Position numbers and translations under genes: made by a program | NCBI GenBank assembly: GCA_963757815.1 | Contig: CAVWSN010000037.1 | Coordinates: 130,735 to 194,734 of the forward strand | Length of the DNA stretch: 64,000 bases | Direction of reading: 5' to 3' | DNA from: JACVRW01 sp963757815 | GTDB lineage: Bacteria; Actinomycetota; Thermoleophilia; Solirubrobacterales; Thermoleophilaceae | The notes under the pieces: generated by a model | Told to the model about the DNA's origin: nothing | Databases searched by the model: none | What the model saw: the letters and a program-made list of their open reading frames with translations, nothing else | Part shown: piece after piece, positions 19,201 to 27,262 of the stretch | How the letters are laid out: every line of letters begins with the position of its first letter | How positions within the stretch are numbered: the stretch's first letter is position 1

Positions 19201-19690
19201 TCAGTTGCGCGCGAGCCGGGCCGCTTCGTTCGGACCGCCCCGCGAGGGCAGCGGCGATCGAGGCCGTCCTGGCCGAGTACCCAGACCGGAGAGAGCGCCG
19301 CCAACCTCCAAGATCGACCCTCGGCCAAGCGCCAGGTCTACGGCATGAAGCCGACGTCGGGATCGGCCGCGACCACGTCCTTGGCGAAGGCGTCCTCGCG
19401 GTAGGAACACGGCGGCGCCGCGCGCCGCCGCCGCAGCAGAGAGTCGGCGCCCAGCATGTTGAATGTCTTGACCAGCGCGCGCCAGGCATACGCTTCTGGT
19501 TGGTCTCGGCGACGGTCTTCGGAAGCTGCTCCACGCCGCCCTCCGGCTCGCGGGTCACGAACTGGTTGGTGGTATCGATCACGTCTGCCCGCCAGCGAGC
19601 CGGTCTGGGCGAGCAGCTCGTCGACGACGGACCACGGCACGGAGAAGAAGACGACCTCCGAACTCGACGCCTCACGCGGCGAGCCGCTCG
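19201..19690 (-). pseudogene. Decayed NADPH:F420 oxidoreductase-like gene
   Basis: Pieces in two minus-strand frames read VVFFSVPWSVVDELLAQTGSLAG, DVIDTTNQFVTREPEGGVEQLPKTVAETNQKRMPGA, LVKTFNMLGADSL, EDAFAKDVVAADPDVGFMPVDLALGRGSILEVGGALSGL. This is the middle of the coenzyme-F420-dependent NADP reductase (NADP_oxidored F420) family. The N-terminal Rossmann GxGxxG part and an intact C-terminus are missing. Several frameshifts are present. Confidence 0.65.
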
Positions 19691-19813
19691 CGCGAACGTA
19701 TCGACGGCGAGCTGCTCAAGCTGGACCGACTGGCGCAACCGCTGAAGAACAAAGAGCCCGGCGCGGGCGACAGCTTTCCCGCGTTCCGCCGATCGCCCGG
19801 CGCAAACGAGATC

Positions 19814-20002
19814 TCATCGTGCGCTCCTCAGCATGTCCAGTCCACTCATCGTGTCGTACATGCGCGGCCTCCCGTACGTGTTGGTTCGGTGCCTGCGTAG
19901 AACTTCTCGAGCTTTCGCCTGCTCGGCGGAAAGGCGCGAGCCCGTGGTGTGACGCTGAGTCAGCTCTCGAATTCGGTCAGGCGGCCGGGGTGTCTCTTTC
20001 AT
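19814..20002 (-). CDS. Small hypothetical protein (doubtful)
   Basis: A 62-residue ORF (ATG 20000-20002) rich in Arg and Thr, with no family recognised and no clear Shine-Dalgarno. It lies in the decayed stretch between the F420 reductase remnant and the tRNA genes, so it may be spurious or the tail of another lost gene. Confidence 0.2.
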   Translation of the reverse strand: MKETPRPPDRIRELTQRHTTGSRLSAEQAKAREVLRRHRTNTYGRPRMYDTMSGLDMLRSAR

Positions 20003-20215
20003 GCCGTCGAGAGTGGCGGCGTCTAATGGGCGGCCCAGTAGGCCCAGGCGATTACCCGATAGTCGTTCCATGACGGTGGAGCAGGAGGAGGACCGAGCCG
20101 TAGACTGGTCTGAGCGAAGCGAGCGGCGCACGCGAGACGGTCGCGAGGGAGCATCGGGCAGAGTTACTGCGCGCGCGAGCTCGGACCGTCGCGCTGGGTG
20201 GAGCGGGCACATGGG

Positions 20216-20530
20216 GTCGGGTTGAGTGGCACATGGGCCTGTCCGGGCTGGCGCGTGGGGGGTCGGGCCGACTTGTGGGCGTGTCTTGGGCCTGCTCGTG
20301 TGGGGCGCCGGGGCGGGTGTTTCGCGCGCGAGGATGTCGCGGGCTCGAGGAGCTGCTCCACGTGCAAGTGAGGGCGCACGTCAGGGTCGGCGGGGGTGGC
20401 TCGGGTGGGTGCGCGGGGCTGCGCTCGGTGCCGTCTTTCCAATTCTCTTTCCAACCGGGCCTTGGCGGCGGTGGGGGCTGGTGGGCGGCTGGCCGGCGGG
20501 GGGGGGGCGATCCCGCTTGTGGAGCGGAGT
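20216..20530. other. Strongly G-skewed non-coding stretch
   Basis: About 315 bases with long G runs on the plus strand (up to nine) and few C runs, ending just before tRNA-Ser. Several GGG tracts near 20461-20510 could form a G-quadruplex. Open frames here have highly biased composition and no recognisable product. Confidence 0.4.
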
Positions 20531-20539
20531 GGGGGGGAA

Positions 20540-20628
20540 CGGAGAGGGAGGGATTCGAACCCTCGATGGAGGTTTCCCCCCATACTCGCTTAGCAGGCGA
20601 GTGCCTTCAGCCACTCGGCCACCTCTCC
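20540..20628 (-). tRNA. tRNA-Ser (anticodon GCT)
   Basis: On the minus strand: acceptor GGAGAGG with CCTCTCC, discriminator G, anticodon loop CTGCTAA (GCT) in a CTCGC/GCGAG stem, a long variable arm and a GGTTCGAATCC T arm. CCA is not encoded. Confidence 0.95.
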
Positions 20629-20700
20629 GAAGGGGTCCGATGGTAGCCATGCCGGGCCCGGCCGACGCCCCTCCTACCTCCGCTACCCTCTGACAGCCGA

Positions 20701-20774
<74 letters not shown>

Positions 20775-20784
20775 CTCAGAGAGG

Positions 20785-20804
20785 CCCCGCTAATGCGGGG
20801 TTTC
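20785..20804 (+). terminator. Terminator after tRNA-Arg
   Basis: CCCCGC-TAAT-GCGGGG followed by TTTC, 10 bases after the tRNA. Confidence 0.7.
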
Positions 20805-20853
20805 TGCGTTGAGGCCCGGCGCGAACGAGGAGCGCCGTGGTTCAGATGTGGTT

Positions 20854-20901
20854 CAAATTCGAGGCGGCCGCGCGGCCGCCGCTGTGCTGGAGCCGTCCTC
20901 G
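20854..20901. repeat. 48-bp imperfect repeat, copy A
   Basis: Matches 61978-62025 in about 42 of 48 positions in the same orientation: 13 identical bases, a variable 14-bp centre, then 21 identical bases. It lies between tRNA-Arg and the integrase. The two copies bound 41 kb of mostly accessory DNA. Confidence 0.6.
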
Positions 20902-20921
20902 CCGCCATCAGTGTGTTCTGC

Positions 20922-21113
20922 GTGAGCACACGTCTGCTGACAGCCGCCGAGGTCGCCGCGCTGCTGGGCGTTCCGAGGACCTGGGTGTACGAGCAGTCGC
21001 GGGCAGGACGGATCCCGACGGTTGCGCTCGGCCGCTACCGCCGCTTCCGGCGCGAGGCGATCGACGCCTGGCTCGAGGAGCTCGAGCGCCGCGGCGGCCC
21101 GCCCCCCGCCTGA
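20922..21113 (+). CDS. Excisionase/MerR-like helix-turn-helix protein
   Basis: About 63 residues from GTG 20922: LLTAAEVAALLGVPRTWVYEQSRAGRIPTVALGRYRRFRREAIDAWLEELE. This is the winged-helix DNA-binding domain of the excisionase (HTH_17) family. It directly precedes the integrase, as in integrative elements, where Xis directs excision. Upstream in-frame starts exist but would read through the repeat and give unlike sequence. Confidence 0.8.
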   Translation: MSTRLLTAAEVAALLGVPRTWVYEQSRAGRIPTVALGRYRRFRREAIDAWLEELERRGGPPPA

Positions 21114-21129
21114 CGCTGTCGGTGGCGTG

Positions 21130-22329
21130 ATGGGCCGGCGCTCCTATGGCACGGGCTCGATCACCGTGCGCCGCGACCGCAACGGGCGCGAGACCTGGTA
21201 CGGCCTATGGATGGCGGGCGGGCGGCGGGTGAAGCGGCGCTTGGGGGTGAAGCGAGCGCCCGGAACGAGCGACGGCCTGACGCGGAAGCAGGCGGAGGCG
21301 GAGCTGCGCCGCCGGATGGCCGAGGAGCTCGTAGGCGTTGGCCCGGAGCGCCGCCGCACGGTCGAGGAGGCCGGCGCCGCCTACGTCGAGCACCTCGAGC
21401 ACGTGATGGGTCGCAAGCGCACGACGCTCGAGGACTACCGCGGATACCTCCGTCGCCACCTGGGGCCGTTCTTCGGTGCGCGTCGGCTCGACCGCATCCG
21501 TCCGGCCGAGGTCGAGCGCTACCTGCGCGAGAAGATCGCGGCCGGTCTCGCGCCGACGACGGTCGTCCACCATGTGACCTTTCTCGGCGGGCTGTTCCGC
21601 TTCGCGGTCAAGCGCGGCTGGACCGACTCGAATCCGGTCGCGTCCGTGGACCGGCCACGCCTCCCTGATCAGTCCTGCGGCCGGCTGCGCTTCCTCCAAC
21701 CGGAGGAGGTCGAGGCCCTGCTCGACTCCGTTCCCCAAGACGAGCTTGGCCGGCTCGAGCGTTCCCTCTACCTCTGTGCCGCCATGACCGGACTGCGCCA
21801 GGGCGAGCTGCTCGCGCTGCGCTGGCGTGACATCGACTGGGCGGCGCGCCGCGTGCGCGTAGCCGACAACTACCCGCGCGGTCGCTACGACCGCGTCGAG
21901 GCGACCAAGTCGCACCTCGTGCGCTCGGTGCCGCTCGCCGACCGCCTCGCCGGCGAGCTCGAGCGGCACTTCAAGGCCTCCGCGTGGCAATCCGACGACG
22001 ACCTCGTCTTCTGCCACCCGCACACCGGCCGCCCCTACGACGCCTCGAGACTTCGTAAGCGCTTCGACGCCGCGCTCGCGCGCGCCGGCCTGAGGCGGAT
22101 CACCTTCCACGAGCTCCGCCACACCTTCGGGACCCAGATGGCCGCAGCCGGGGCGCCGCTGCGGGCGATCCAGGAGTGGATGGGCCACGCCGATGCGGCG
22201 ACGACGCAGATCTACGCGCACTACGCGCCTGACGCCACGAACGGGGCGGCCCTCGTCGAGCGCGCCTTCGGCCGCCCCGCCTCCGACCCGCTCGCGGGCT
22301 CGGCGGGGACTCCCACGCCCTCGGCGTAG
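21130..22329 (+). CDS. Tyrosine-type site-specific integrase
   Basis: 399 residues from ATG 21130. An N-terminal AP2-like arm domain (RRSYGTGSITVRRDRNGRETWYGLW) is followed by the SAM-like core-binding domain (about residues 80-170) and the catalytic domain. That domain holds box I Arg in TGLRQGELLALRW, box II HELRHTFGT, GHAD and the nucleophile Tyr in TTQIYAHYAPD. All catalytic residues are present, so it is probably active. It follows the Xis-like gene by 16 bases and lies beside tRNA-Arg, the usual target of such elements. Confidence 0.93.
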   Translation: MGRRSYGTGSITVRRDRNGRETWYGLWMAGGRRVKRRLGVKRAPGTSDGLTRKQAEAELRRRMAEELVGVGPERRRTVEEAGAAYVEHLEHVMGRKRTTLEDYRGYLRRHLGPFFGARRLDRIRPAEVERYLREKIAAGLAPTTVVHHVTFLGGLFRFAVKRGWTDSNPVASVDRPRLPDQSCGRLRFLQPEEVEALLDSVPQDELGRLERSLYLCAAMTGLRQGELLALRWRDIDWAARRVRVADNYPRGRYDRVEATKSHLVRSVPLADRLAGELERHFKASAWQSDDDLVFCHPHTGRPYDASRLRKRFDAALARAGLRRITFHELRHTFGTQMAAAGAPLRAIQEWMGHADAATTQIYAHYAPDATNGAALVERAFGRPASDPLAGSAGTPTPSA

Positions 22330-22621
22330 CAGACGGCCCGCTTCGCGGCCGGAGACTAAGCACCCGGAGCGGGGACGCTGCGCCCGACCGGGGCATTGCG
22401 TCAAACCCCGGTTTTCTTGCTTCAAACGGTCCCCGAGCGGCGTTTCGCTTTCGTCAAATGCCGAACTTGCGCTCGATTTGGCGCAAAGAATCTCGCGCGA
22501 ATCGCGCTCCCCGTGCGGGATTGCCCGTTTGACGCAAACGGAGACTTGTATAGATAAGAGATCTATGAGGAGGTATCTCTAGCCGGCCGGTACCGACCTC
22601 TGTCCCGCGGGCTTGCGCCGG
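22330..22621. other. AT-richer convergent spacer with overlapping inverted repeats
   Basis: Between the integrase stop and the CarH-type gene stop. At 22550-22566 ATAGAT and ATCTAT are inverted around AAGAG, and at 22557-22580 AGAGAT and ATCTCT are inverted around a GGAGG-containing loop, so the two hairpins exclude each other. A weak TTGACG-N16-TAGATA promoter (22529-22556) points right. No gene follows the AGGAGG. Confidence 0.35.
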
Positions 22622-23542
22622 CTATTCGCTCTCGGTTCTCCCGGCCACCTGCGAGGTGTCGTGGCGGGATGGGATGAGCGTCGTGACGCGGGCGGCCTCG
22701 GCGGTCGGGTCGCCGGTCAGCGCGAGGATGCCGCTCCTCTCCAGCGTGTCGTCTTCGGCGGCGCTCCCGCCGAGCGCCACCCGGTGGCGCCTCGCGAGCG
22801 CGCGAAGCTTTCGCAGGACGGGCCGCACCCGTTCCCGGCTCACCGCGTTCAGCACCACGAGGTTCGGGTCGATCCGACTGCTCACGTCGGCGACGGTGTC
22901 TATAGGCGTGTCGGGGCCGAGGTAGACGATGCGCCAGCCTCGCGACCGCAGCGCCAGCCCGAAGGCGATAAGGCCGAGGTCGTGCTGCTCGCCCGGCAGG
23001 CAGGCCAGTACCGCCGCCGGGCCGAGCCCGAGGCCCCAGCCGCGAGCCAGGCCCAGCAGCCGTCCGCGCAGGACGCCCGAGGCGAAGTGCTCCTGGGCGA
23101 CCGAGGCGTCGCCGCGCTCCCAGCGCTCTCCGAGCTCCTGCAGGTAGGGCACGATCACCTCGCTCAGTAGCGTCTCAACCGTCGCCAGAGCGAGCAGCCG
23201 GTCGAGGATCGCCTGCGCGCGCGGCTCGTCGAATGCGTCGAGCGCCTCGGCAAGCTCGTCGCGGATCGCTCCGGGGCGCAACGCGGCTCCGGCAGCCTCC
23301 TCGGCGTCCAAGTCGCGCACGGCGAGCGCAGCTGCCTCCGCCGCGGCCATCCCCTCAGCGAGGTGCTGCTGCATCAGGGCCACGCGTTCGACGTCTGCGG
23401 GGGAGTACAGGCGAAGGCCGCCGGCCGAGCGCGCGGGATGAAGCAGCCCGTAACGGCGTTCCCACGCTCGCAGCAGCTCGGGACTGACCCCGACGCGCTT
23501 GCTCAGCTCGCCGATCCGCAGAACCTCGCCCCTGCTCGCCAT
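22622..23542 (-). CDS. CarH/LitR-type B12-dependent photoreceptor repressor (MerR family)
   Basis: 306 residues. The MerR winged helix (residues 8-75: LRIGELSKRVGVSPELLRAWERRYGLL) is followed by a helical bundle with the light-sensing W-x9-EH signature (W141, E151, H152) and a Rossmann B12-binding domain with E-x-H-x-x-G (E185, H187, G190). In Thermus and Myxococcus such proteins bind adenosylcobalamin in the dark, tetramerise on DNA and release it when light breaks the Co-C bond. His187 would be the lower-axial ligand. The upstream region carries 11-bp direct repeats, as in CarH operators. ATG 23542 is chosen over TTG 23557. Confidence 0.9.
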   Translation of the reverse strand: MASRGEVLRIGELSKRVGVSPELLRAWERRYGLLHPARSAGGLRLYSPADVERVALMQQHLAEGMAAAEAAALAVRDLDAEEAAGAALRPGAIRDELAEALDAFDEPRAQAILDRLLALATVETLLSEVIVPYLQELGERWERGDASVAQEHFASGVLRGRLLGLARGWGLGLGPAAVLACLPGEQHDLGLIAFGLALRSRGWRIVYLGPDTPIDTVADVSSRIDPNLVVLNAVSRERVRPVLRKLRALARRHRVALGGSAAEDDTLERSGILALTGDPTAEAARVTTLIPSRHDTSQVAGRTESE

Positions 23543-23548
23543 AGCCTC

Positions 23549-23628
23549 ACTATACAACTACTGGACAATTGCTTGACAAGACCTGGTGCGTTCCCTATGG
23601 TGCCGGTTTCTAGACAGTTCCTAGACAG
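23549..23628 (+). promoter_or_regulatory. Divergent promoter with 11-bp direct repeats (CarH-type operator)
   Basis: ACAA occurs at 23554, 23565 and 23576, exactly 11 bp apart. TAGACAG recurs at 23611 and 23622, again 11 bp apart. A near-consensus promoter TTGACA-N17-TATGGT (23573-23601) drives the DUF378 gene, and its -35 overlaps the third repeat. On the minus strand TATAGT (23549-23554) with TTGTCA about 19 bp away could drive the regulator itself. Confidence 0.65.
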
Positions 23629-23642
23629 GAGGTAAACAGCAC

Positions 23643-23882
23643 ATGCGAAAGCTCGATGTAATCGCTGGGGCCCTGCTGATCGTCGGCGGGCTCAACTGGG
23701 GTCTCGTCGCGATCGCCGAGTTCGACCTCGTCGCCTGGGTCTTCGGCCAGGGCTTCGGGGAGACGAACGCGGCAAGCCGGATCGTGTACGGGCTGGTCGG
23801 CGTCGCCGCGATCTACGCCATCGCCGCGGTGGCCGCCCGTGGGTCGGCCGGCGAACACGAAACGGCAACCGCCTCGCGCTGA
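23643..23882 (+). CDS. DUF378 small membrane protein
   Basis: 79 residues with two membrane helices. DVIAGALLIVGGLNWGLVAI is the family's hallmark GGLNWG turn, and the second helix (IVYGLVGVAAIYAIAAVA) is followed by a polar tail. AGGAGG lies 10 bases before the ATG. The function is unknown. It is the first gene after the light-type promoter, so it is probably controlled by the divergent CarH-like repressor. Confidence 0.85.
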   Translation: MRKLDVIAGALLIVGGLNWGLVAIAEFDLVAWVFGQGFGETNAASRIVYGLVGVAAIYAIAAVAARGSAGEHETATASR

Positions 23883-23907
23883 GGCAGACCGTCGGTTAGG
23901 AGTCGAG

Positions 23908-24411
23908 ATGCGACAGATTCGAACCATCCTCGTTGTATGTGCGGTGACGGCCGTGACTGTCTCCGCGTTGACCGCCGGCGCCCCTGCAGACACTCCGCGG
24001 GCGCAGGGCAAGAACATCGTCCAGACGGCCGTCGCGGCCGGGAAGTTCAAGACGCTCGTTTCGCTGCTCAAGCGAGCCGGGCTCGTGAAGACGCTGGAGG
24101 GCAAGGGCCCATACACCGTCTTTGCACCGACCGACGCGGCGTTCGCCAAGGTGCCGAAGGCCACGCTCGCGCGGCTCGGCCGCAACAAGGCGGCGCTCCG
24201 CTCGGTCCTGCTGCTGCACGTCGCCAAGGGCAGGCTGCCCGCGGCCAAGGTGACGAAGCGCCGCTCGGTGAAGACCCTCAACGGGCAGCAGCTGGCGATC
24301 GGCGTGCGCGGCGGCAAGGTCTTCGTCGGGCGGGCGCGGGTGGTCACACCGGACGTGTCCGCCTCGAACGGCGTCATCCACGTGATCAACAAGGTTCTGC
24401 TCCCCCGCTAG
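23908..24411 (+). CDS. Secreted fasciclin (FAS1) domain protein
   Basis: 167 residues. The signal peptide (ending AGAPADTPRA) is followed by a single FAS1 domain with the H1 and H2 boxes GPYTVFAPTDAAFAKVP and VSASNGVIHVINKVLLP. FAS1 proteins mediate adhesion at the cell surface, and in bacteria some bind carotenoids or lipids. It lies 25 bases after the DUF378 gene in the same orientation and ends before a perfect hairpin. Confidence 0.9.
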   Translation: MRQIRTILVVCAVTAVTVSALTAGAPADTPRAQGKNIVQTAVAAGKFKTLVSLLKRAGLVKTLEGKGPYTVFAPTDAAFAKVPKATLARLGRNKAALRSVLLLHVAKGRLPAAKVTKRRSVKTLNGQQLAIGVRGGKVFVGRARVVTPDVSASNGVIHVINKVLLPR

Positions 24412-24427
24412 TCCCGGTGGCTCCCAG

Positions 24428-24461
24428 CGTCGCCCGGCGCGGTTCGCCGCGCCGGGCGACG
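24428..24461 (+). terminator. Perfect 15-bp hairpin with TTCG loop
   Basis: CGTCGCCCGGCGCGG pairs completely with CCGCGCCGGGCGACG around TTCG, between the FAS1 and SDR genes. It has no T-run, so partial termination or mRNA protection is possible. Confidence 0.6.
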
Positions 24462-24483
24462 TGAAAGCGCGGGCAGGTACCCC

Positions 24484-25512
24484 ATGTCCTCCTCCTCACC
24501 CCACCGCACCCTCGAACGGACTCCCAAACCGGGCGCGCCAGGCCACTGCCGGCGTGCGCTCGTGACGGGCGCGACCGGCTTCATCGGCGCGCGGCTCGCC
24601 GCGGGGCTCGCCGACGCCGGTTGGACCGTCCGCTGCCTCGTGCGCGACGGATCGCGCGCACGCGACCTCGAGCGGCGCGGCTTCGAGGTCCACGAAGGCG
24701 ATGCCCTCCGCCCCGAGGCCCTCGAGGAGGCGGGCCGCGACGTGGAGGTGGCCTACTACCTCATCCACGCGATGGGCCGAGGCGCGCGCGGCGACTTTGC
24801 GACGCGGGAGCGCGCCGCCGCAGAGGCGTTCGCGCGGATGGCGGCGCGCGAGGGCATCGTGCGCGTGATCTACCTCGGCGGCCTCGGGGAGCCGCACTCC
24901 CGGCACCTGCGCAGCCGCCACGGGACCGCGCGGACCCTCGCTGAGCACGGGCCCCCGCTCACCTACTTTCGCGCGGGCATGGTCGTCGGGGCGGGAAGCG
25001 AGTCCTACCGCACCCTGCGCTACCTCGTCGAGCGGCTCCCGGCGATGATCGCGCCGGCGTGGCTGAAGGTGCCCACCCAGCCGATCGCAATTGACGACGT
25101 GCTCGCCTACCTCACGGCAGCCCCCGACGAGGCGGAGAGCGCCGGGCGAGAGATCCAGATCGGCGGTCCGAGCGTGCTTGCCTACGGCGAGATGCTCGAC
25201 CGGATGGCCGAGGCGCTGGGCCGGCGCCCGCGGCCGAAGCTTCCCGTGCCGCTGCTCACGCCGCGGCTGTCGTCGCTCTGGATCGGCCTGGTGACGCCGG
25301 TGGATGCCGGCGTCGCCCGTCCGCTGATCGAGGGGCTCTCGACGACGACGATCGTGACCGACACCTCCGGAGCGGAGCTCTTCGACGTGGCGCCGATGCC
25401 GTTCGAGGAGGCGCTTCGGCGAGCGGTCGCGGACGACGACGCCACGGTCTCTACCCGCCGAGGTGCGAAACGCGAGCCAGGCCCCTCCACGTCCGCCAAC
25501 ACCACGCCATGA
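24484..25512 (+). CDS. NAD(P)-binding SDR/NmrA-type epimerase-like protein
   Basis: 342 residues. The Rossmann nucleotide motif TGATGFIGARLA lies near residue 30. A YYLIHAMG segment where canonical SDRs keep YxxxK, a YLGGLG strand and a TPVDAGVARPLIEGL C-terminus place it with the extended atypical SDRs (NmrA-like), which bind NAD(P)H. The substrate is unknown. Its stop overlaps the uvsE start (ATGA), so it is part of the light/DNA-repair operon. Confidence 0.85.
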   Translation: MSSSSPHRTLERTPKPGAPGHCRRALVTGATGFIGARLAAGLADAGWTVRCLVRDGSRARDLERRGFEVHEGDALRPEALEEAGRDVEVAYYLIHAMGRGARGDFATRERAAAEAFARMAAREGIVRVIYLGGLGEPHSRHLRSRHGTARTLAEHGPPLTYFRAGMVVGAGSESYRTLRYLVERLPAMIAPAWLKVPTQPIAIDDVLAYLTAAPDEAESAGREIQIGGPSVLAYGEMLDRMAEALGRRPRPKLPVPLLTPRLSSLWIGLVTPVDAGVARPLIEGLSTTTIVTDTSGAELFDVAPMPFEEALRRAVADDDATVSTRRGAKREPGPSTSANTTP

Positions 25513-26450
25513 GACTCGGCTTTGCCGTCAAGGTCCTTGGCGGCGGCGGGCTCCCCTCGCACGACTCCCGGCGATGGCAGTCGGGCCCGCATCTGCGCGT
25601 CTCGCTCGAGCGGCTGCGCCGCGTCCTCGAATACTGCGACGCGCACGACATCCGCATGTACCGGATGGCCACCGCCCTCGCGCCTTACGCCAGCCATCCC
25701 GGCCTCCAAGGCTTTCGCCGGCAGCCGCGCGAGTGTGCCGCCGAGCTCGCGGAGGTCGGCCGGCTTGCGCGTGAGCTCGACATTCGCCTCTCCAGTCATC
25801 CCGGCCAGTACACCGTGCTCAACTCCGAGGACGAGCGAACCCGGCGGCTGGCGGTCGAGGAGCTCGAGGTGCAGGCCGAGGTCATGGACGCCATGGGACT
25901 CGGACCCGAAGCGGTGGTCGTCCTCCACGTCGGCGGCGCGGCCGGCGGGGTGGACGCAGCCCTCGAACGCTTCGAGCAGGGCTTCGAGCTCCTCTCGCCC
26001 GCCGCCCGCGCCCGCCTGGCGATCGAGAACGACGACCGCTCCTTCGGCCTCGGCGACGTGCTGCGCTTGAGCGAGCGGATAACACGCCCGGTCGTATGGG
26101 ACGCCCTTCACCACCGCTGCCACGACCCGGACGCGATTCCCGACCGAGAGGCGCTCGCGCTCGCGCTCGCGACCTGGCCCTCCGGCGTGGTGGCGAAGGT
26201 CCATTACGCGTCGCCGAAGACAGCGGTCGAAGAGCGCCGCAAGCGCGTCGGCCGGCGGGTCGAACGGTCGTTGGTGCTGCCGGAGCTACGCGCCCACGCC
26301 GACCTGATCGACCCCATCGCGTTCGAGCACTTCATCGGCGAGACGGGCCGCGGGATGGACTTCGACGTGATGATCGAAGCCAAGGCCAAAGACCTAGCAC
26401 TGCTGCGCCTGCGTGGGCAGCTCGCCGACCGAACCGAGGCGGCGACGTGA
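25509..26450 (+). CDS. uvsE: UV damage endonuclease
   Basis: 313 residues with a TIM-barrel nuclease fold of the UVDE family. Metal-site motifs are visible: RMATALAPYASHP, SSHPGQYTVLN (about residues 95-105), VLHVGG, IENDD, WDALHHRCHD and KVHYAS. The enzyme nicks DNA 5' of cyclobutane dimers and 6-4 photoproducts. Starting within the SDR stop and ending within the next start (GTGA), it is tightly coupled. Its place behind a B12-photoreceptor gene suggests light induction of repair. Confidence 0.93.
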   Translation: MRLGFAVKVLGGGGLPSHDSRRWQSGPHLRVSLERLRRVLEYCDAHDIRMYRMATALAPYASHPGLQGFRRQPRECAAELAEVGRLARELDIRLSSHPGQYTVLNSEDERTRRLAVEELEVQAEVMDAMGLGPEAVVVLHVGGAAGGVDAALERFEQGFELLSPAARARLAIENDDRSFGLGDVLRLSERITRPVVWDALHHRCHDPDAIPDREALALALATWPSGVVAKVHYASPKTAVEERRKRVGRRVERSLVLPELRAHADLIDPIAFEHFIGETGRGMDFDVMIEAKAKDLALLRLRGQLADRTEAAT

Positions 26451-26575
26451 GCGAGATCCTGATCGGGGTATCCGCCCACCTCCTCGGCGAGCAGGCCCGC
26501 CACGACGGCGGGCACAAACGCAACGCCTTCCTGCTCGACGAGCTGCCCCCTACGTCAGGTTTGTCCCGTGTCCAA
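26447..26575 (+). pseudogene. 5' remnant of a DUF523 (YbgA-associated) gene
   Basis: GTG 26447 overlaps the uvsE stop and starts SEILIGVSAHLLGEQARHDGGHKRNAFLLDELPP. After one missing C in the run at 26545-26550 it continues YVRFVPCP. This is the N-terminus of DUF523. The usual VSxCLLG Cys is His here. Homology stops abruptly at about 26575, where the oppositely oriented DUF1990 gene tail begins. DUF523-DUF1722 proteins normally sit beside photolyase genes, so the rest of a photorepair operon may have been deleted. Confidence 0.7.
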
Positions 26576-27262
26576 CGGGGCGTCGGAACCGCCGGTATGA
26601 AAGCAATCGCCTGTCGCCGTGGCGGGCCGCGGGGCGGTCTGCTCGACCGTCAACCGCGCCATTCGCTCCGCGGTCAGCGTTAGAAAGCGCAGCTGCTGCC
26701 GACGGCCGATCAGCCGGAAGCCGATTCGCACCAGGAGATTTCCGCCGCCGGCGGGGCGCGAGAACGAGCGGATGCGGAAGAGCACCCCGCCGCTGTCGGC
26801 GAACTTCCAGACCTGCCAGTCCATCTGGCCCTTCTCGACGTGTCCCTCGAGCGTCCGATAATTCCAGCCGAAGACCCGGCCGGGCCGTCCGTCGAGCTCT
26901 CGGTTCTCGTCGTACACGTCGCCTACACGCACACCGACCCGTATGCGCAGCGCGTGGAAGTGCAGCACCAGCAGCATCGTGCGGTCCTCGAGCGGCTCGT
27001 CGCGGTCGAAGACCCCCTCGACAATCGAAGGATCGGCGAAGTCGTAGTCCCGAGCGATCTGGCGGGCGGTGTCCCAGCTGCCACCCGGTACCGGGTCGCC
27101 GGGCGGCTCGGACGGTAGGGCACGGCGCACGTCGTCCACATACCAGCCGTTGTCCGGGGTGTACTCCGCCCGCCGCGAGAGGTCGAAGTTGACGTTGCGG
27201 CCACGCAGCTCGGAGAGCTCCCTCGCCGGGTCGCTCGGCCGCCTCAGCCGATCAGCCCGCAA
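26555..27262 (-). CDS. DUF1990 family protein
   Basis: 235 residues with the DUF1990 signatures FDLSRRAEYTPDNGWYVDDVRRALP, DRTMLLVLHFHALRIRVGVRVGDVYDENRELDGRPGRVFGWNYRTLEGHVEKGQMDWQVWKF and FRIRSFSRPA. This beta-rich fold resembles lipid-binding START-like proteins, and its function is unknown. The C-terminal 25 residues overlap the DUF523 remnant and are probably not native. The start is TTG 27262, which overlaps the upstream DUF1990 gene by 11 bases, and a downstream start is possible. Confidence 0.82.
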   Translation of the reverse strand: MRADRLRRPSDPARELSELRGRNVNFDLSRRAEYTPDNGWYVDDVRRALPSEPPGDPVPGGSWDTARQIARDYDFADPSIVEGVFDRDEPLEDRTMLLVLHFHALRIRVGVRVGDVYDENRELDGRPGRVFGWNYRTLEGHVEKGQMDWQVWKFADSGGVLFRIRSFSRPAGGGNLLVRIGFRLIGRRQQLRFLTLTAERMARLTVEQTAPRPATATGDCFHTGGSDAPLDTGQT

